A stretch of 51,605 nucleotides of DNA from Sulfurimonas sp. (GCA_016744115.1 JADGEZ010000008.1:1-51605), one strand, 5' to 3'; positions 8,253 to 17,878 are shown, counted from the stretch's first letter. A program made the numbers and translations. Notes: generated by a model not told the origin, from the letters alone.

Positions 8253-8503
8253 AGTTTTATGTCTAAGCTTGAAGATTTTTTACTTTCTGTTGCTTTGAGG
8301 AACTTAATAGTTTTTTGCATTTGTTGCATTGAAGATTTTTTATCATCTCGCAAAGAAGTTAGCAATAAACTTGCTTCATCTAAAAGGCAAATAGCGGAGT
8401 CAATATCTTTTTTTATTTTTAAATCTGGTATATCTCCTATCAACTCATTGAGTTTGCTTGTATTTTTTTCTATTACCGCAATTTGGAGCTGATTAAGCCA
8501 CAT
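8249..8503 (-). CDS. Small hypothetical protein translationally coupled to fliS (FliT-like position)
   Basis: An 84-aa, helix-rich, charged protein without signal or membrane segment. Heptad-like leucines run through LNELIGDIPDLKI and SAICLLDEASLLLTSLRDD. Its start lies inside the last codons of fliS (11-nt overlap), which points to translational coupling. In many flagellar loci the gene after fliS encodes a small chaperone such as FliT, and size and position fit that. I see no decisive FliT motif, so the function is inferred from context. Confidence 0.6.
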   Translation of the reverse strand: MWLNQLQIAVIEKNTSKLNELIGDIPDLKIKKDIDSAICLLDEASLLLTSLRDDKKSSMQQMQKTIKFLKATESKKSSSLDIKL

Positions 8504-8867
8504 TCGTAGTCTCTCTCCACGCTTCTAAAAGTGTTCTAAAAACATGAGAACATTCATCCATCTTTTCTATACTTTTCTCATTTCCTGCATCTACTAAGAG
8601 TTGTATCTCATAATTATACAGACCTTGTAAGTACTCACTCATATTACCAGTACTTTTAAAATCTAAAATAGAGATAAGCTCTGTAATAATTGCAGTTGAA
8701 CGGTTTAACCAATACACTCTTTTCTCAACATCATTATCTTTAATAGATTTTTTTGCCTGTGCATTAAAGCGTAAAATACCCTCATAAAGCATCTCTATCA
8801 ATTTTTCAGGAGATTCAATCCCCACATTGTTCTGTGCATAAATATTATGTGCTGTTGTACCATACAT
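8493..8867 (-). CDS. fliS: Flagellar export chaperone FliS
   Basis: Binds the C-terminus of flagellin in the cytoplasm, prevents early polymerisation and delivers it to the export gate. The 124-aa sequence has the family opening (YGTTAHNIYAQNNVGIESP) followed by KLIEMLYEGILRFN and a four-helix bundle including WLNRSTAIITEL. Length is typical. It follows fliD by 88 nt and overlaps the next small gene. AAAGGA stands ahead of the ATG. The fliD-fliS spacer also contains CCGATG on the minus strand, a possible but weak sigma-28 element. Confidence 0.93.
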   Translation of the reverse strand: MYGTTAHNIYAQNNVGIESPEKLIEMLYEGILRFNAQAKKSIKDNDVEKRVYWLNRSTAIITELISILDFKSTGNMSEYLQGLYNYEIQLLVDAGNEKSIEKMDECSHVFRTLLEAWRETTNVA

Positions 8868-8955
8868 GTTTATTCCTTTTATAGAAGCATCTTTTCCAAT
8901 GTAAATACATCGGTTTAATCAAAAAAATCTTTAATAAGTTTTGCAATACTTCTTT

Positions 8956-10329
8956 TTATGATGATTGTTGTGCATTTGCCATTTGTGCAAACATTGATGA
9001 AGATGACTTAAATCTATTGATAATCAAATCATAGGCAGCAAACTGTTTTTTTAATATCTCATACTTAGCTTCTAATCTTTCTGTAGCAGATGATTTTCTA
9101 TCTTCTAAAGTCGATATATTTTGAGAAAGAGCTTCTTTTACTTGATCTAACATCTTATTTGTTTTAGTAAAAGATTCTATTTTTGTGGACATGTCTGAAA
9201 ATGCACCCTTTAACTCAACTGTACTGCCATCAGCTTTTGTAAAGTCACCACCAGAAAAAAATGCTTGTAAATTTCTAGGATTCTCATCCATAGTTTTTTC
9301 TATAAGAGTTTTATCTAAGGTCATCTTACCATCTTTATCAACATTAAACCCATAATCAACCATTATACCAACACCACCACCAACCGATTGGATCATATCT
9401 TGAATCGCTTTTTTCATATTCTTGATACTAGAGTCTGATGAAAAAATTCCTCTATCGGCTGAATCCACACTCGCTTTAGTCATTTTATCCAGTTCTGTAA
9501 TTGCCGAGTTATATTTTTCTACAAAACTATCGAATTTATCTAAAATACTTGTTCTGTCTTGAGAAATACTGACATTAGATACACCTGTTTGTTTAAGTGT
9601 AATACTAAGACCTGTAATTAAATCATCGACTTTATTATCTGAGCGATTTATCACTTGTCCATTAAATGTAAAAACTGCATCAGTTCCAGATTGGATAGCA
9701 TCGTTCTCAAAATTTGCAGTTAATTTAGTATCTAATCCAACCCCACTTACGGAGATGTTAGTATCTGTTTGATCCCCTGTTTCATTTGAACTTAAAAACA
9801 AGCGATATTCACCAGTATTTACTTGAACTATTGTTGCATTTACTAAATCACCAGCTTCTTTATTGATTAAATTTTTCATATCAACTAATGAGGCACCTGC
9901 GTCATAGTCAATACTGATTGCCGTCCCCGTTCCAACTTGTATATCAAAACTTCCTGCTGAGGCATCAATTGCATCCGTTTTTGCACTAAAAGCACCTGAT
10001 TGCTCAATTTGTTTTGTTGCTAAAGAAGTAACATTAAGAGTGAAATCTTGTATATCAGTCTTGGCAATTGCTGAAACCTCAACTGATGAGCCAGAAGACA
10101 CCTCAGCTTTTCTCTCATCCCAAAGCGAAGCAACTCTTATAGAATTAATACTATCAACAAAATTTGTCATACTGGCATCTATTAGTTTTAATGCATCTTG
10201 TTTATCTTTTTCATTTGCTAAATTTAAGTCAATCGGTCGGATTCTTTGTGCTTCATCTGTTTTTTTCAACTGGTCGAGTATATCTTGTGTTAAAATTCCT
10301 GATCCCGCACCTAATGAACTAATTCCCAT
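8956..10329 (-). CDS. fliD: Flagellar filament cap protein FliD (HAP2)
   Basis: Caps the growing filament and folds incoming flagellin. The N-terminus (MGISSLGAGSGILTQDILDQLK) and the Thr-rich central part (DFTLNVTSLATKQIEQSGAF) are typical. So is the helical C-terminus (EDRKSSATERLEAKYEILKKQFAAYDLIINRF), given here only as a landmark from about residue 405 to 440. Length is 457 aa. There is no signal peptide, as expected for a type III export substrate. It is followed by fliS. The usual flaG is absent directly upstream; an EAL/HDOD gene lies there instead. A sigma-28-like promoter is proposed in the upstream gap. Confidence 0.93.
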   Translation of the reverse strand: MGISSLGAGSGILTQDILDQLKKTDEAQRIRPIDLNLANEKDKQDALKLIDASMTNFVDSINSIRVASLWDERKAEVSSGSSVEVSAIAKTDIQDFTLNVTSLATKQIEQSGAFSAKTDAIDASAGSFDIQVGTGTAISIDYDAGASLVDMKNLINKEAGDLVNATIVQVNTGEYRLFLSSNETGDQTDTNISVSGVGLDTKLTANFENDAIQSGTDAVFTFNGQVINRSDNKVDDLITGLSITLKQTGVSNVSISQDRTSILDKFDSFVEKYNSAITELDKMTKASVDSADRGIFSSDSSIKNMKKAIQDMIQSVGGGVGIMVDYGFNVDKDGKMTLDKTLIEKTMDENPRNLQAFFSGGDFTKADGSTVELKGAFSDMSTKIESFTKTNKMLDQVKEALSQNISTLEDRKSSATERLEAKYEILKKQFAAYDLIINRFKSSSSMFAQMANAQQSS

Positions 10330-10361
10330 AACAAATCCTTTTGTTTAAATAATTACTAATT

Positions 10362-10387
10362 AAATCGACAAAACATCATTTATCTTA
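10362..10387 (-). promoter_or_regulatory. Possible sigma-28 (FliA) promoter of fliD
   Basis: Read on the minus strand, CGATTT (10362-10367) matches the Campylobacterota sigma-28 -10 element. A TAAG/TTAA-like -35 lies 16 nt upstream (10384-10387). It stands about 30 nt before the fliD start. The -35 is imperfect, so this is tentative. Confidence 0.35.
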
Positions 10388-10415
10388 ATAGGACATAAAT
10401 AACTGAAGCATCGCT

Positions 10416-11663
10416 TCACGAATTTTTCATTGATTCTTCAAATTCATTTACATTTTCAATTGCTGCAAGAATGACTTCTTGAATTGATTCTTCTAATACT
10501 CTGTATCTTTTAGAAAAGTCACTAATTGCTGAGATATTAAAATCTTCAATATCTCGTACAGCTTTATGTAACATTCCTAGCGTTCCTTCATCTTTAAGCA
10601 AGGCTTTTTTTGCAATATCTGAAATATTAATGTGTTCCAAAATTTCAGCTAAATCTACTTTAAAAATTGTATCAATCAAAGAAAGAGCACCCACTAAATA
10701 AGCTTCCCCTAGTGCATTACTTTTTACATCTGGTTTAAGTACTTTGAGGAGGTTTTGCATGAGTTCTGTTCTATTTTTAACCATGAGCATCAAAGGAGAC
10801 ACTTTTACATTTTTTGTAAGGGATTTTGAATAAATCATAAGCATCAACCATTGAGATAAAGGCTTTCTTCCAACTAAAATTAAAACATGATGGATAGATG
10901 ATATTTTGTTACGAAAATGAAAATTTGCAGAATTTAAAAATTGTAAAAGTTGAAGTGATAAGGCATGGTTATTTTCAAACTCTGTTGTAATCTCATCTAT
11001 ATTTGTATCTGTTATCAGCATATTATACAATTTTAAAACATTAAATTGAGAAGGATCAAACTTTTCATTTTTTAATATTTTTGGTTTTGAGAAACAATAA
11101 CCTTGAAATAAATCACATTCTAAATTTTTTGCGATTTGATAGACAGATAAATCTTCTATCTTTGTAGCTACAACTTTTATTTCCTTATCTTGAAGTTCAA
11201 CGATCAAATCTTTATCTTCTAAACCCATATCTACATATACATTAATTTTAAAATAAGAGAGTTTATTTAAAATTTCTTGATATTTCTTAATGTTATCACT
11301 ATTTAAGTCTATATCATGGATTGCTAAAGTGAATTTTTGTTCATATAATTGTTCTATTCTTTCTAAAATTCTTTCTGTAATATCTATATTTTCGGATAAT
11401 GAAAGAATAAAAAAGTCTGTAGGTATTGTTTTAATTAAATCACTCATCAAAAATTTTTCATCTACCTTTATAAAAGCCTTATGTTCACTCAAAAATTCTT
11501 TTGTTCCAAATTTATTTAACACTGAATTTATTACAGACGCACTTTGATACCTGTCATTGGATACAGCCACTTGTTTGTTAGCATCAAGATACATAATTTC
11601 ATAAGCTTCTAAATTTTCATCAATGTTTACGATAGGTTGACGCGCTAGATATATACTGCTCAT
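10416..11663 (-). CDS. EAL-like/HDOD signalling protein
   Basis: A cytoplasmic regulator of 415 aa. Residues 1 to about 190 are an EAL-like domain that begins YLARQPIVN, but the EAL catalytic triplet reads as YEIMYLD here, so it is probably inactive toward c-di-GMP. An HDOD domain follows (about 205-400: LLQFLNSANFHFRNKISSIHHVLILVG is its landmark, split across residues 235-262). HDOD proteins of this layout act as regulators rather than enzymes. It lies 86 nt upstream of fliD on the same strand, and flagellar or c-di-GMP-linked control is plausible. The domain call is good; the role is not known. Confidence 0.82.
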   Translation of the reverse strand: MSSIYLARQPIVNIDENLEAYEIMYLDANKQVAVSNDRYQSASVINSVLNKFGTKEFLSEHKAFIKVDEKFLMSDLIKTIPTDFFILSLSENIDITERILERIEQLYEQKFTLAIHDIDLNSDNIKKYQEILNKLSYFKINVYVDMGLEDKDLIVELQDKEIKVVATKIEDLSVYQIAKNLECDLFQGYCFSKPKILKNEKFDPSQFNVLKLYNMLITDTNIDEITTEFENNHALSLQLLQFLNSANFHFRNKISSIHHVLILVGRKPLSQWLMLMIYSKSLTKNVKVSPLMLMVKNRTELMQNLLKVLKPDVKSNALGEAYLVGALSLIDTIFKVDLAEILEHINISDIAKKALLKDEGTLGMLHKAVRDIEDFNISAISDFSKRYRVLEESIQEVILAAIENVNEFEESMKNS

Positions 11664-11776
11664 AGTTCCACCAAATATTAATTTTCCCCCTATTATAGCT
11701 TATTTTATATTGTAGAAAAATGAGTTCAATTAATTCTACGAAATTTCACCTTTTTAGTAAACTTTTAAGGCTGGAT

Positions 11777-12520
11777 TTACGAACCCAAAACCATATTAAT
11801 AGAATATTTTAAATCAGCGTCAAGATTATCCATGGAGCTTAACATCCATCTCAAGTAGCCAGCATCTGATTGTGATACTTCTTGAAGCGTTTTTCCCTTA
11901 TGTTTTCCAAATTTAAAAGTAGAAATTAAAATTGGAGTTGATGTGAGTTCCACCATTTTTTGAACTGGATTTTCACTTGGATATTTTTCTTGAACTATCT
12001 CTCTTAGTTTTGAGAGTAAAAGTTTGAGTATTAATACATCACCAATAGCATCATGAGCCTTGACCTCTACACCAAGGGCATCAGCCTCTTTTTTTTCTTC
12101 TTTATAAAGCTCAAATTTATATCGAAAATATTGTAGTCTATGGGCATCTTCATCTGGAAGTATATGTTTTGCTACTCTAAGAGTATCAATAACTTGCATC
12201 TCATTGTTAAAACCTTCTTTTTTAAGCATACCTAAATCAAAGGGAGCGTTATGAATTATCATATAATTATCATTTGAGTTAAGCTCTAAGAGTCTTTTAT
12301 AAGCTTTTGTTTCTTGTATTGTAGTTTTCCCCTCTATCATCTCTGGGGTGATTCCATGCACTTCCATCGCTCCAAAACTAATAGGTACATCACAAGAGTT
12401 AAACTCATTATGCACCTCTATCTCTTTTGCTCCTAAGACTACATAACCTAACTGTATGACTCTATCTAGCTCCCCTACTCCTGTTGTTTCTGTGTCGAGA
12501 ATGATATATTTTTTTGCCAA
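11777..12520 (-). CDS. DEDDh 3'-5' exonuclease (DnaQ/ExoX-like) with C-terminal DUF3820-type domain
   Basis: A 247-aa nuclease. Exo I motif LDTETTG gives Asp9 and Glu11; Exo II is NAPFDLG with Asp95; Exo III is the AHDAIGD block with His and Asp. This is the DEDDh set used for two-metal 3'-5' exonuclease chemistry. A short C-terminal domain (FKFGKHKGKTLQEV) resembles the module of ExoX-like proteins. It is too short and differently built to be the main epsilon subunit with a polymerase-binding tail, so a repair role is more likely. It lies 13 nt after the DUF4139 gene on the same strand, without obvious functional link. Confidence 0.85.
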   Translation of the reverse strand: MAKKYIILDTETTGVGELDRVIQLGYVVLGAKEIEVHNEFNSCDVPISFGAMEVHGITPEMIEGKTTIQETKAYKRLLELNSNDNYMIIHNAPFDLGMLKKEGFNNEMQVIDTLRVAKHILPDEDAHRLQYFRYKFELYKEEKKEADALGVEVKAHDAIGDVLILKLLLSKLREIVQEKYPSENPVQKMVELTSTPILISTFKFGKHKGKTLQEVSQSDAGYLRWMLSSMDNLDADLKYSINMVLGS

Positions 12521-12533
12521 TTTTTTACCTTTG

Positions 12534-13892
12534 TTATGGTTTTTTTATTCTATAGTAAACTGTAAACTCTTTTGTAGAATTTGCTTGAACATTGATGTTA
12601 AATGTCACAATATTCCCTTTTGTAAATGTGTATTTTATTTTACTTTTTACTGCACTATCATTGTTTTTATTAAAGGGGATTTGTATTTGAATTTTTTTAT
12701 TCTCATCTGATGAATTTTTTATGCTATATTTTACATCTTCGTCTATATGCCAAGTATCTTTATCTCTTTTTAGAAGAGTTTCTTTTACCTTAACATCGAA
12801 ATTTTTCCCAAGTCTTAGTGAAATTGGAGTGTCTTTTGGAGTATGTCCAATGTCACTTTCACCTAAAAGAATACTCGTGTTTTTAAGTTTTGAGTATGAT
12901 CTAACTACGCCCCCAGGGAGAGGGTACTCAAGTCCATCCATTTTAATGATTTGTGTAAGATCTTTTTGACGCTCCCCATGAAGATAGTTTGGATTACTCA
13001 TCATTGCCGTATATTTTCTTTTGATAGCAATATCGTTTTGTGCAATGAACTTTAGCTGTGTTTTTTCATTATTTGCAAGATTTACTTTAAATGGGATTGT
13101 ATAAAAATGATAACCCTCATGTGCTTGATGTGAAACATCTTGAACCGTTTGAGCCATAGCCATATACTCTGTCTTTTTATAATTTCGTCTTGGCGAGTAG
13201 GCTCGATTTATTTCTCCTGCTAAAACATGAAGATTTGTATTTTTAAAAGCTTTTCCTGAGTGGTTATCTATACTTATCCAGCCACTTAAATCTGCTTGAT
13301 TTTGAGAGATATTTAAAATATAATTACTTCTCCAAGTGATTTGATTTATGAGATAATCTATACTCATCTTAGCATTTATATTTTTTTTACTTTGTACATT
13401 CCAAACTAATGAAGGTTTGGTAATGAGTTGAGAGGGGATAGTGCTAAAGATTATGTTTTTACTCTCTACTATTATGATTTTTTCATTATGCTTTACAATA
13501 CAAGAATATCCATCGTTTGAAAGAAGCTGTGCCTTTATAGTCTTGAAATCTTTAACATTTTTCATAACCTTTACAGATATATTTTTTCCAATATGAGCAT
13601 CAAGAAGCTTACTTTGCGTGAGTTTATCGTAACGATACTGTTGTGAAAAAAGATTTATACCTTTGGGTAATGTTACATTAACAGAATCCGTATTGATACT
13701 AAATGCAACATCTTCATAAATGATTTGCGTATCATCTTTAGAGAGATGTAGCTTTCTATCTTCATGCACTAAAGCAATGTTTGAGTTGTAGATAATGAGA
13801 GAATTTTCAGCACTATTAGAACTCAAAGTAACCGCATATAAGCCGCTAGTTAGTAAAAGAGTTGATAATAAGCTTAGAGCTAATTTTTTCAT
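12534..13892 (-). CDS. Secreted DUF4139-family protein
   Basis: A 452-aa exported protein of unknown function. Residues 1-20 form a signal peptide (MKKLALSLLSTLLLTSGLYA). The remainder is beta-rich, with the DUF4139 core landmark INQITWRSNYILNI and the later LPGGVVRSY and KEFTVYYRIKKP at the end. No catalytic motif is seen. Homologues are periplasmic or outer-membrane associated by their signal sequence. A degenerate dispersed repeat lies 32 nt upstream of the start. I do not assign a function. Confidence 0.75.
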   Translation of the reverse strand: MKKLALSLLSTLLLTSGLYAVTLSSNSAENSLIIYNSNIALVHEDRKLHLSKDDTQIIYEDVAFSINTDSVNVTLPKGINLFSQQYRYDKLTQSKLLDAHIGKNISVKVMKNVKDFKTIKAQLLSNDGYSCIVKHNEKIIIVESKNIIFSTIPSQLITKPSLVWNVQSKKNINAKMSIDYLINQITWRSNYILNISQNQADLSGWISIDNHSGKAFKNTNLHVLAGEINRAYSPRRNYKKTEYMAMAQTVQDVSHQAHEGYHFYTIPFKVNLANNEKTQLKFIAQNDIAIKRKYTAMMSNPNYLHGERQKDLTQIIKMDGLEYPLPGGVVRSYSKLKNTSILLGESDIGHTPKDTPISLRLGKNFDVKVKETLLKRDKDTWHIDEDVKYSIKNSSDENKKIQIQIPFNKNNDSAVKSKIKYTFTKGNIVTFNINVQANSTKEFTVYYRIKKP

Positions 13893-13923
13893 ACTATATT
13901 TCCTTGTCTAATTCAAAATCAAT

Positions 13924-13951
13924 GTCATTCTCAGCTTGACGGGGAATCTAG
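13924..13951. repeat. Dispersed hairpin repeat, CTTGA-loop family, copy 1 (decayed stem)
   Basis: GTCATTC (13924-13930), CTTGA loop (13935-13939) and GAATCTAG (13944-13951). Only the ATTC/GAAT ends of the stem pair; the centre (TCAG against CGGG) is mismatched. It lies in the gap between divergent genes. Other copies are near 48.2 and 50.9 kb. Confidence 0.55.
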
Positions 13952-14052
13952 TTTATTATTTCATAAAAGCAAATTGGCAATTTTCATAGTTTTCATTGCC
14001 GTGAACCGTGACAGATATGTTACACTATCAAAAAAAATATAGGGTAACTTTT

Positions 14053-14703
14053 ATGCAAAAAAATATTTTACTTCTTGTGAGCATTTGTGTTTCACTTTTT
14101 TCCTATGAGATAAAACAAACTCCAATATATTTCGGTGAACAACGAATAAACTTGACAAAAGAGTACATTAAAAATCATTATTCACTAGATGTTGAAGATA
14201 TTAAAATTACTCCAAAGATAATACTTATTCATTATACAGCTATAGCTACATTTGAGAAGTCATTGGCAAGGTTTAAAAGTCAAACGCTTCCAAATGATAG
14301 AGCAGAGATAAGCAAGGCGAGTGCTTTAAATGTATCGACACATTTTATGGTTCAAAGAGATGGAACAATCCACCAGTTAATGCCACTTGATTTTATGGCA
14401 AGACATGTCATAGGCTTAAATTACAGTTCCATTGGGATAGAAAATATTGGTGGTAGTGGATATAAAGAGGATCTTACAGTAGAGCAATTACTTGCAAATA
14501 TTTTTATAGTGAAGTATCTTAAAGAAAAGTTTTCTAGTATAGAGTATGTAGTTGGGCATTATGAATACCGATGTTTTCAAATGCATGAACTTTGGTTAGA
14601 AAAGGATGATGGATATAGAACAGAAAAATTTGATCCTGGAGAAAATTTTATGAGAGATTTACGAGCAAATATAAAAGGTTTTAAAGTAGCCCCTTGTGAT
14701 TAG
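14053..14703 (+). CDS. Secreted N-acetylmuramoyl-L-alanine amidase (Amidase_2/PGRP fold)
   Basis: Predicted to cut the lactyl-peptide bond of peptidoglycan or of recycled muropeptides in the periplasm. Residues 1-17 are a signal peptide (MQKNILLLVSICVSLFS). Zinc ligands appear in LIHYTA and VVGHYEY, and the third ligand region is KFDPGENF. THFMVQRDGTIHQLMP is the family core. An in-frame ATG at 14008 would put 15 polar residues before the signal peptide; AGGG at 14041-14044, 8 nt before 14053, supports the start chosen. The last 8 nt overlap the next gene, suggesting co-translation. Confidence 0.87.
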   Translation: MQKNILLLVSICVSLFSYEIKQTPIYFGEQRINLTKEYIKNHYSLDVEDIKITPKIILIHYTAIATFEKSLARFKSQTLPNDRAEISKASALNVSTHFMVQRDGTIHQLMPLDFMARHVIGLNYSSIGIENIGGSGYKEDLTVEQLLANIFIVKYLKEKFSSIEYVVGHYEYRCFQMHELWLEKDDGYRTEKFDPGENFMRDLRANIKGFKVAPCD

Positions 14704-15826
14704 TTCAGCAATTATCTATCTTTTTGTTTTAGCTTTTATCGCAACTTCCTTTAACACTTTAGAGAAAAAAACTTCATGGAAAATTTTTAAATACATCCCC
14801 TCAGTTGTGATGATATACGCTTTTTCTATGTTTTTAGCCTCAATGGCTGTTTTTGAGTACAATGATGAGATTAACAATATCTATAAACTAACAAAAACAA
14901 ACTTACTTCCTGCGATGCTTTTTTTGATGCTTTTGAAGATTGACTTCACCCATTTTTTTAAACTCGGAAAATCTCTAATCATTGCATACATTTTAGCACT
15001 AGTAAGTTTAACGATTGGTTTTATACTTGTAGCTATTATATTTGATTTTAACAAGGATATGGCATCTGCATTTGGGGCATTAGCCGGGAGTTGGATGGGT
15101 GGGACTGCAAATATGATAGCCGTAGGTTCAGCCCTAGAAGTAAGTCAAGAGGCTTTTGGATATGCACTTATAGTAGATAGTGTAAACTATACTTTATGGG
15201 TGATGTTACTGTTGTTTTTAGTTCCTTTTGCAAAGGTATTTAATACTTTTACAAAAAGTGATGAAAATATAGCTTATCTAGGCAATATCGGATGTGCTTG
15301 TGACATGGGTGCTAAACGCTATTGGTTATTAATATTTTTAGGTGTTTTAGTATCTTTTATAGCACAAGTCATTGCAGAAAATTTTATAATTCTTAATAAA
15401 ACTACCACTATAGTTTTACTCGCATCAGCCTTTGGAGTTTTAGGCTCATTCACAAGACTAAAAAACATCAATGGTTCTAGTGAGGTTGCTACTACAATGT
15501 TATATATTATAATCGCACTCATTGGTTCAAAAGCAGTTTTTGAGAGTTTTTCAGATGTAGGGGTTTATGTCTTAGCTGGTTTTATGATTTTACTTATTCA
15601 CGCTTTTATTATGGTTCTAGGAGCTAAGATATTTAAACTAGATTTATTCTCCATAGCTCTTGCCTCTTTAGCAAACATAGGAGGTGTAGCATCTGCCCCA
15701 ATTCTCGCTGCAACATACAATAAATCACTTGTAAGCGTGGGTGTTTTAATGGCAATTATGGGTTACCTTATAGGTACTTTTGGGGGTTTAGCTGTTGGAA
15801 ATATTTTGATGGGATTAACACATTAA
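14696..15826 (+). CDS. DUF819-family integral membrane protein
   Basis: A polytopic protein of 376 aa with about ten hydrophobic helices and the family signature GSWMGGTANMIAVG. The repeated AxxANIGGVASAP-like segment near the C-terminus suggests inverted repeats, as in carboxylate transporters of related folds. The start is GTG at 14696, within the amidase gene end. Substrate is unknown. The paired secreted amidase might imply transport of a cell-wall fragment, but that is speculation from adjacency. It ends just before a bidirectional terminator. Confidence 0.8.
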   Translation: MISSAIIYLFVLAFIATSFNTLEKKTSWKIFKYIPSVVMIYAFSMFLASMAVFEYNDEINNIYKLTKTNLLPAMLFLMLLKIDFTHFFKLGKSLIIAYILALVSLTIGFILVAIIFDFNKDMASAFGALAGSWMGGTANMIAVGSALEVSQEAFGYALIVDSVNYTLWVMLLLFLVPFAKVFNTFTKSDENIAYLGNIGCACDMGAKRYWLLIFLGVLVSFIAQVIAENFIILNKTTTIVLLASAFGVLGSFTRLKNINGSSEVATTMLYIIIALIGSKAVFESFSDVGVYVLAGFMILLIHAFIMVLGAKIFKLDLFSIALASLANIGGVASAPILAATYNKSLVSVGVLMAIMGYLIGTFGGLAVGNILMGLTH

Positions 15827-15830
15827 TTTT

Positions 15831-15853
15831 CATACCACCAAATAGGTGGTATG
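15831..15853. terminator. Bidirectional intrinsic terminator between DUF819 gene and tsf
   Basis: CATACCACC (15831-15839), loop AAATA, GGTGGTATG (15845-15853): a perfect 9-bp stem. AGTTTT follows on the plus strand, and on the minus strand the stem is followed by AAAATT. Placement between convergent genes fits termination from both sides. Confidence 0.75.
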
Positions 15854-15876
15854 AGTTTTAACAAATAGACTAAGTC

Positions 15877-16929
15877 TTAAGCCATTTGGGCAGCTACTTC
15901 AGCTGCAAAATCGTCTTGTGCTTTATCAATTCCCTCGCCAACTTCATAGCGAATAAATTCAGTGATTTCAGCAGTACCACCAAGTGCTTTAGCCGCGGCA
16001 CTAACAGCTTGGGCTACTGTTAGTTTGTCATCTAAAACATATTGCTGATCTAAGAGTGCTTGCTCTTGATCTAGCATTGTATTATCTAAGATAAAACGAG
16101 CTATTTGACCTGGTACAATTTTATCCCAGATCTTCTCTGGCTTGCCTTGTTCTGCAAGTTTTACTTTTATTTCAGTTTGGGCTTGAGCTATAACAGTATC
16201 TGTTAATTGTAGCATTGAGATGTACTGAGGTACATTTTTAAGAGGCTTTTTAAGACGAGATAACTCTTCATTTTCTTTCTTTAAAGCTTCTATTCTACCC
16301 TTAGTTTCACCCTCAACATACGAAAAATCAAAGTCTTTGTAGCTAAGTGTAGTAGGTTTCATAGCAGATGTGTGCATAGCCACTTGTTTAAGCATAGCTC
16401 GCATACCCTCTGCTGTTTTTTCGCTATCACATTTAGCTGAAATGATTACCGCTATTCTCGTATTCGAGTGAATATAGCCATTTAGTGCAGTAGTAGCATC
16501 AGCTTCAAGTGTACCAAAACGGCGAAGTTCAATTTTTTCACCAATCTTTCTTACCTCTGTTGCAAAAGTTTCACCAAAGTTCGAGCTATTAAATGCTACA
16601 ACATCAGCAGGTTGATTGTCATAAATATTCTGAGCAGTATCTTTTACAAGTTTTTGAAAACCTTCATTTTGAGCAACAAAGTCAGTTTCAGAGTTAATCT
16701 CGATCACAGTAGCTTTAGAAAAATCTTGGGCTATTACAATACCAGCAAGACCCTCCGCAGCAACTCTATTTGCAGATTTTTTAGCAGCCTTTGCGATACC
16801 TCTTTCTTTTAACCACTCAGTAGCTTTTGACATATCTCCATCACATTCTACCAGTGCTTTTTTACAGTCCATCATACCAGCATCCGTAGATGCTCGTAAC
16901 TCTTTAACCTGTGCTGCAGTAACAGCCAT
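15877..16929 (-). CDS. tsf: Translation elongation factor Ts
   Basis: Recycles EF-Tu by exchanging GDP for GTP. The N-terminal UBA-like domain contains [21 protein letters not shown], given as a landmark from residue 6, and the EF-Tu contact motif TDFVAQN is present at about 84-90. It has two core subdomains. At 350 aa it is longer than E. coli EF-Ts because of a charged helical insert ([18 protein letters not shown]) within the C-terminal half, a feature I recall in Campylobacterota. It begins 2 nt after the rpsB stop and is surely co-transcribed with it. The C-terminus lies just before the bidirectional terminator. Confidence 0.96.
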   Translation of the reverse strand: MAVTAAQVKELRASTDAGMMDCKKALVECDGDMSKATEWLKERGIAKAAKKSANRVAAEGLAGIVIAQDFSKATVIEINSETDFVAQNEGFQKLVKDTAQNIYDNQPADVVAFNSSNFGETFATEVRKIGEKIELRRFGTLEADATTALNGYIHSNTRIAVIISAKCDSEKTAEGMRAMLKQVAMHTSAMKPTTLSYKDFDFSYVEGETKGRIEALKKENEELSRLKKPLKNVPQYISMLQLTDTVIAQAQTEIKVKLAEQGKPEKIWDKIVPGQIARFILDNTMLDQEQALLDQQYVLDDKLTVAQAVSAAAKALGGTAEITEFIRYEVGEGIDKAQDDFAAEVAAQMA

Positions 16930-16931
16930 AA

Positions 16932-17687
16932 CTATGCTTCCTCTGTTTTAGCTGGAGCTTCTTGGCTAGCTTCTACTTCTTGAGTTTGCTCATCTTCTGC
17001 TGGTGCATCTCTTAGAGCTTTACCCTCATTGATAGCTGCCGTCATCTCTCTACAAAAAAGTTGAATAGAACGGATAGCATCATCATTTCCAGGAATTGGG
17101 TAAGTTATCAAATCTGGATCACAGTTAGTATCTAGTGGTGCTACAATAGGAATATTAAGACATCTAGCTTCTAAAATAGCAATATGTTCTTTTACAGCAT
17201 CAACAACAAATAACATATCTGGAAGTTTCTTCATATCACGGATTCCACCAAAATACGCTTCAAGTTTCACTTTTTTTCTTAAAAGCATTAAAGCTTCTTT
17301 TTTTGTTAAAAGATCAATTTGACCATTTTCTTGCATCTCAGTAATAACATCAAGTTTACGAATTGATTTTTGAATAGTTGGAAAGTTAGTAAGCATACCA
17401 CCTAACCATCTGTTATCAACATAAGGCATACCACAAGCGATTGCAGCTTCTCTTACAGAGTTGCGAGCTTGTTTTTTAGTCCCTACAAAAAGAACAGTTT
17501 GTCCCTCAGCAGCAGCATCCATTACAATCGTATATGTATTACGGAAATAACGCAAAGTTTTTTGTAAATCTATAATATAGATATTTTTACGAACACCAAA
17601 AATATACTTTTTCATTTTCGGGTTCCAACGACGAGTTTGGTGTCCAAAGTGTACACCACATTCTAAAAGGTCTTTCATAGTTACCAT
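16932..17687 (-). CDS. rpsB: 30S ribosomal protein S2
   Basis: The S2 signature is clear: [20 protein letters not shown] near the N-terminus, FVGTKKQAR and [12 protein letters not shown] in the middle, and [24 protein letters not shown] split around residue 180-200. The last 30 residues are an acidic Glu-rich tail ([13 protein letters not shown]). AAGGA lies 6 nt before the ATG at 17687; a second in-frame ATG three codons in is less well placed. It heads the rpsB-tsf operon behind a structured leader of about 150 nt. Confidence 0.97.
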   Translation of the reverse strand: MVTMKDLLECGVHFGHQTRRWNPKMKKYIFGVRKNIYIIDLQKTLRYFRNTYTIVMDAAAEGQTVLFVGTKKQARNSVREAAIACGMPYVDNRWLGGMLTNFPTIQKSIRKLDVITEMQENGQIDLLTKKEALMLLRKKVKLEAYFGGIRDMKKLPDMLFVVDAVKEHIAILEARCLNIPIVAPLDTNCDPDLITYPIPGNDDAIRSIQLFCREMTAAINEGKALRDAPAEDEQTQEVEASQEAPAKTEEA

Positions 17688-17851
17688 AGGTAATCCTTAA
17701 GGGCTTACATCTTTATGTAAAGCCAGAAATTTGTTAGTTTTTCTTTGAGAATGTCGGACGGGTCTATCCTAAAAAGGGAGTCGCACTAACTTTTGACATA
17801 ATCTGTTAATGTTTTCATACAAAATATTGCAGGAAAAATTAGCGAATTATA
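17688..17851 (-). promoter_or_regulatory. rpsB promoter and structured 5' leader
   Basis: On the minus strand a TATAAT -10 box lies at 17846-17851, giving a leader of about 150 nt. In it, GTTAGT (17785-17790) pairs with ACTAAC (17733-17738) to enclose about 46 nt rich in short complementary runs. A second stem, GGCT(T)TACAT/ATGTAAGCC (17701-17724), sits just before the ribosome binding site. Such a leader fits autoregulation by S2, which is known in other bacteria with different structures. No conserved motif was identified. Confidence 0.5.
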
Positions 17852-17878
17852 TTAGAAAGTACTTTTAAGAATGCTTAA

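Noticed and set aside
12456-12710. Plus-strand ORF opposite the exonuclease and DUF4139 genes
   Set aside because: It spans the junction of two well-supported minus-strand genes, has no RBS, and its composition looks like the reverse of them.
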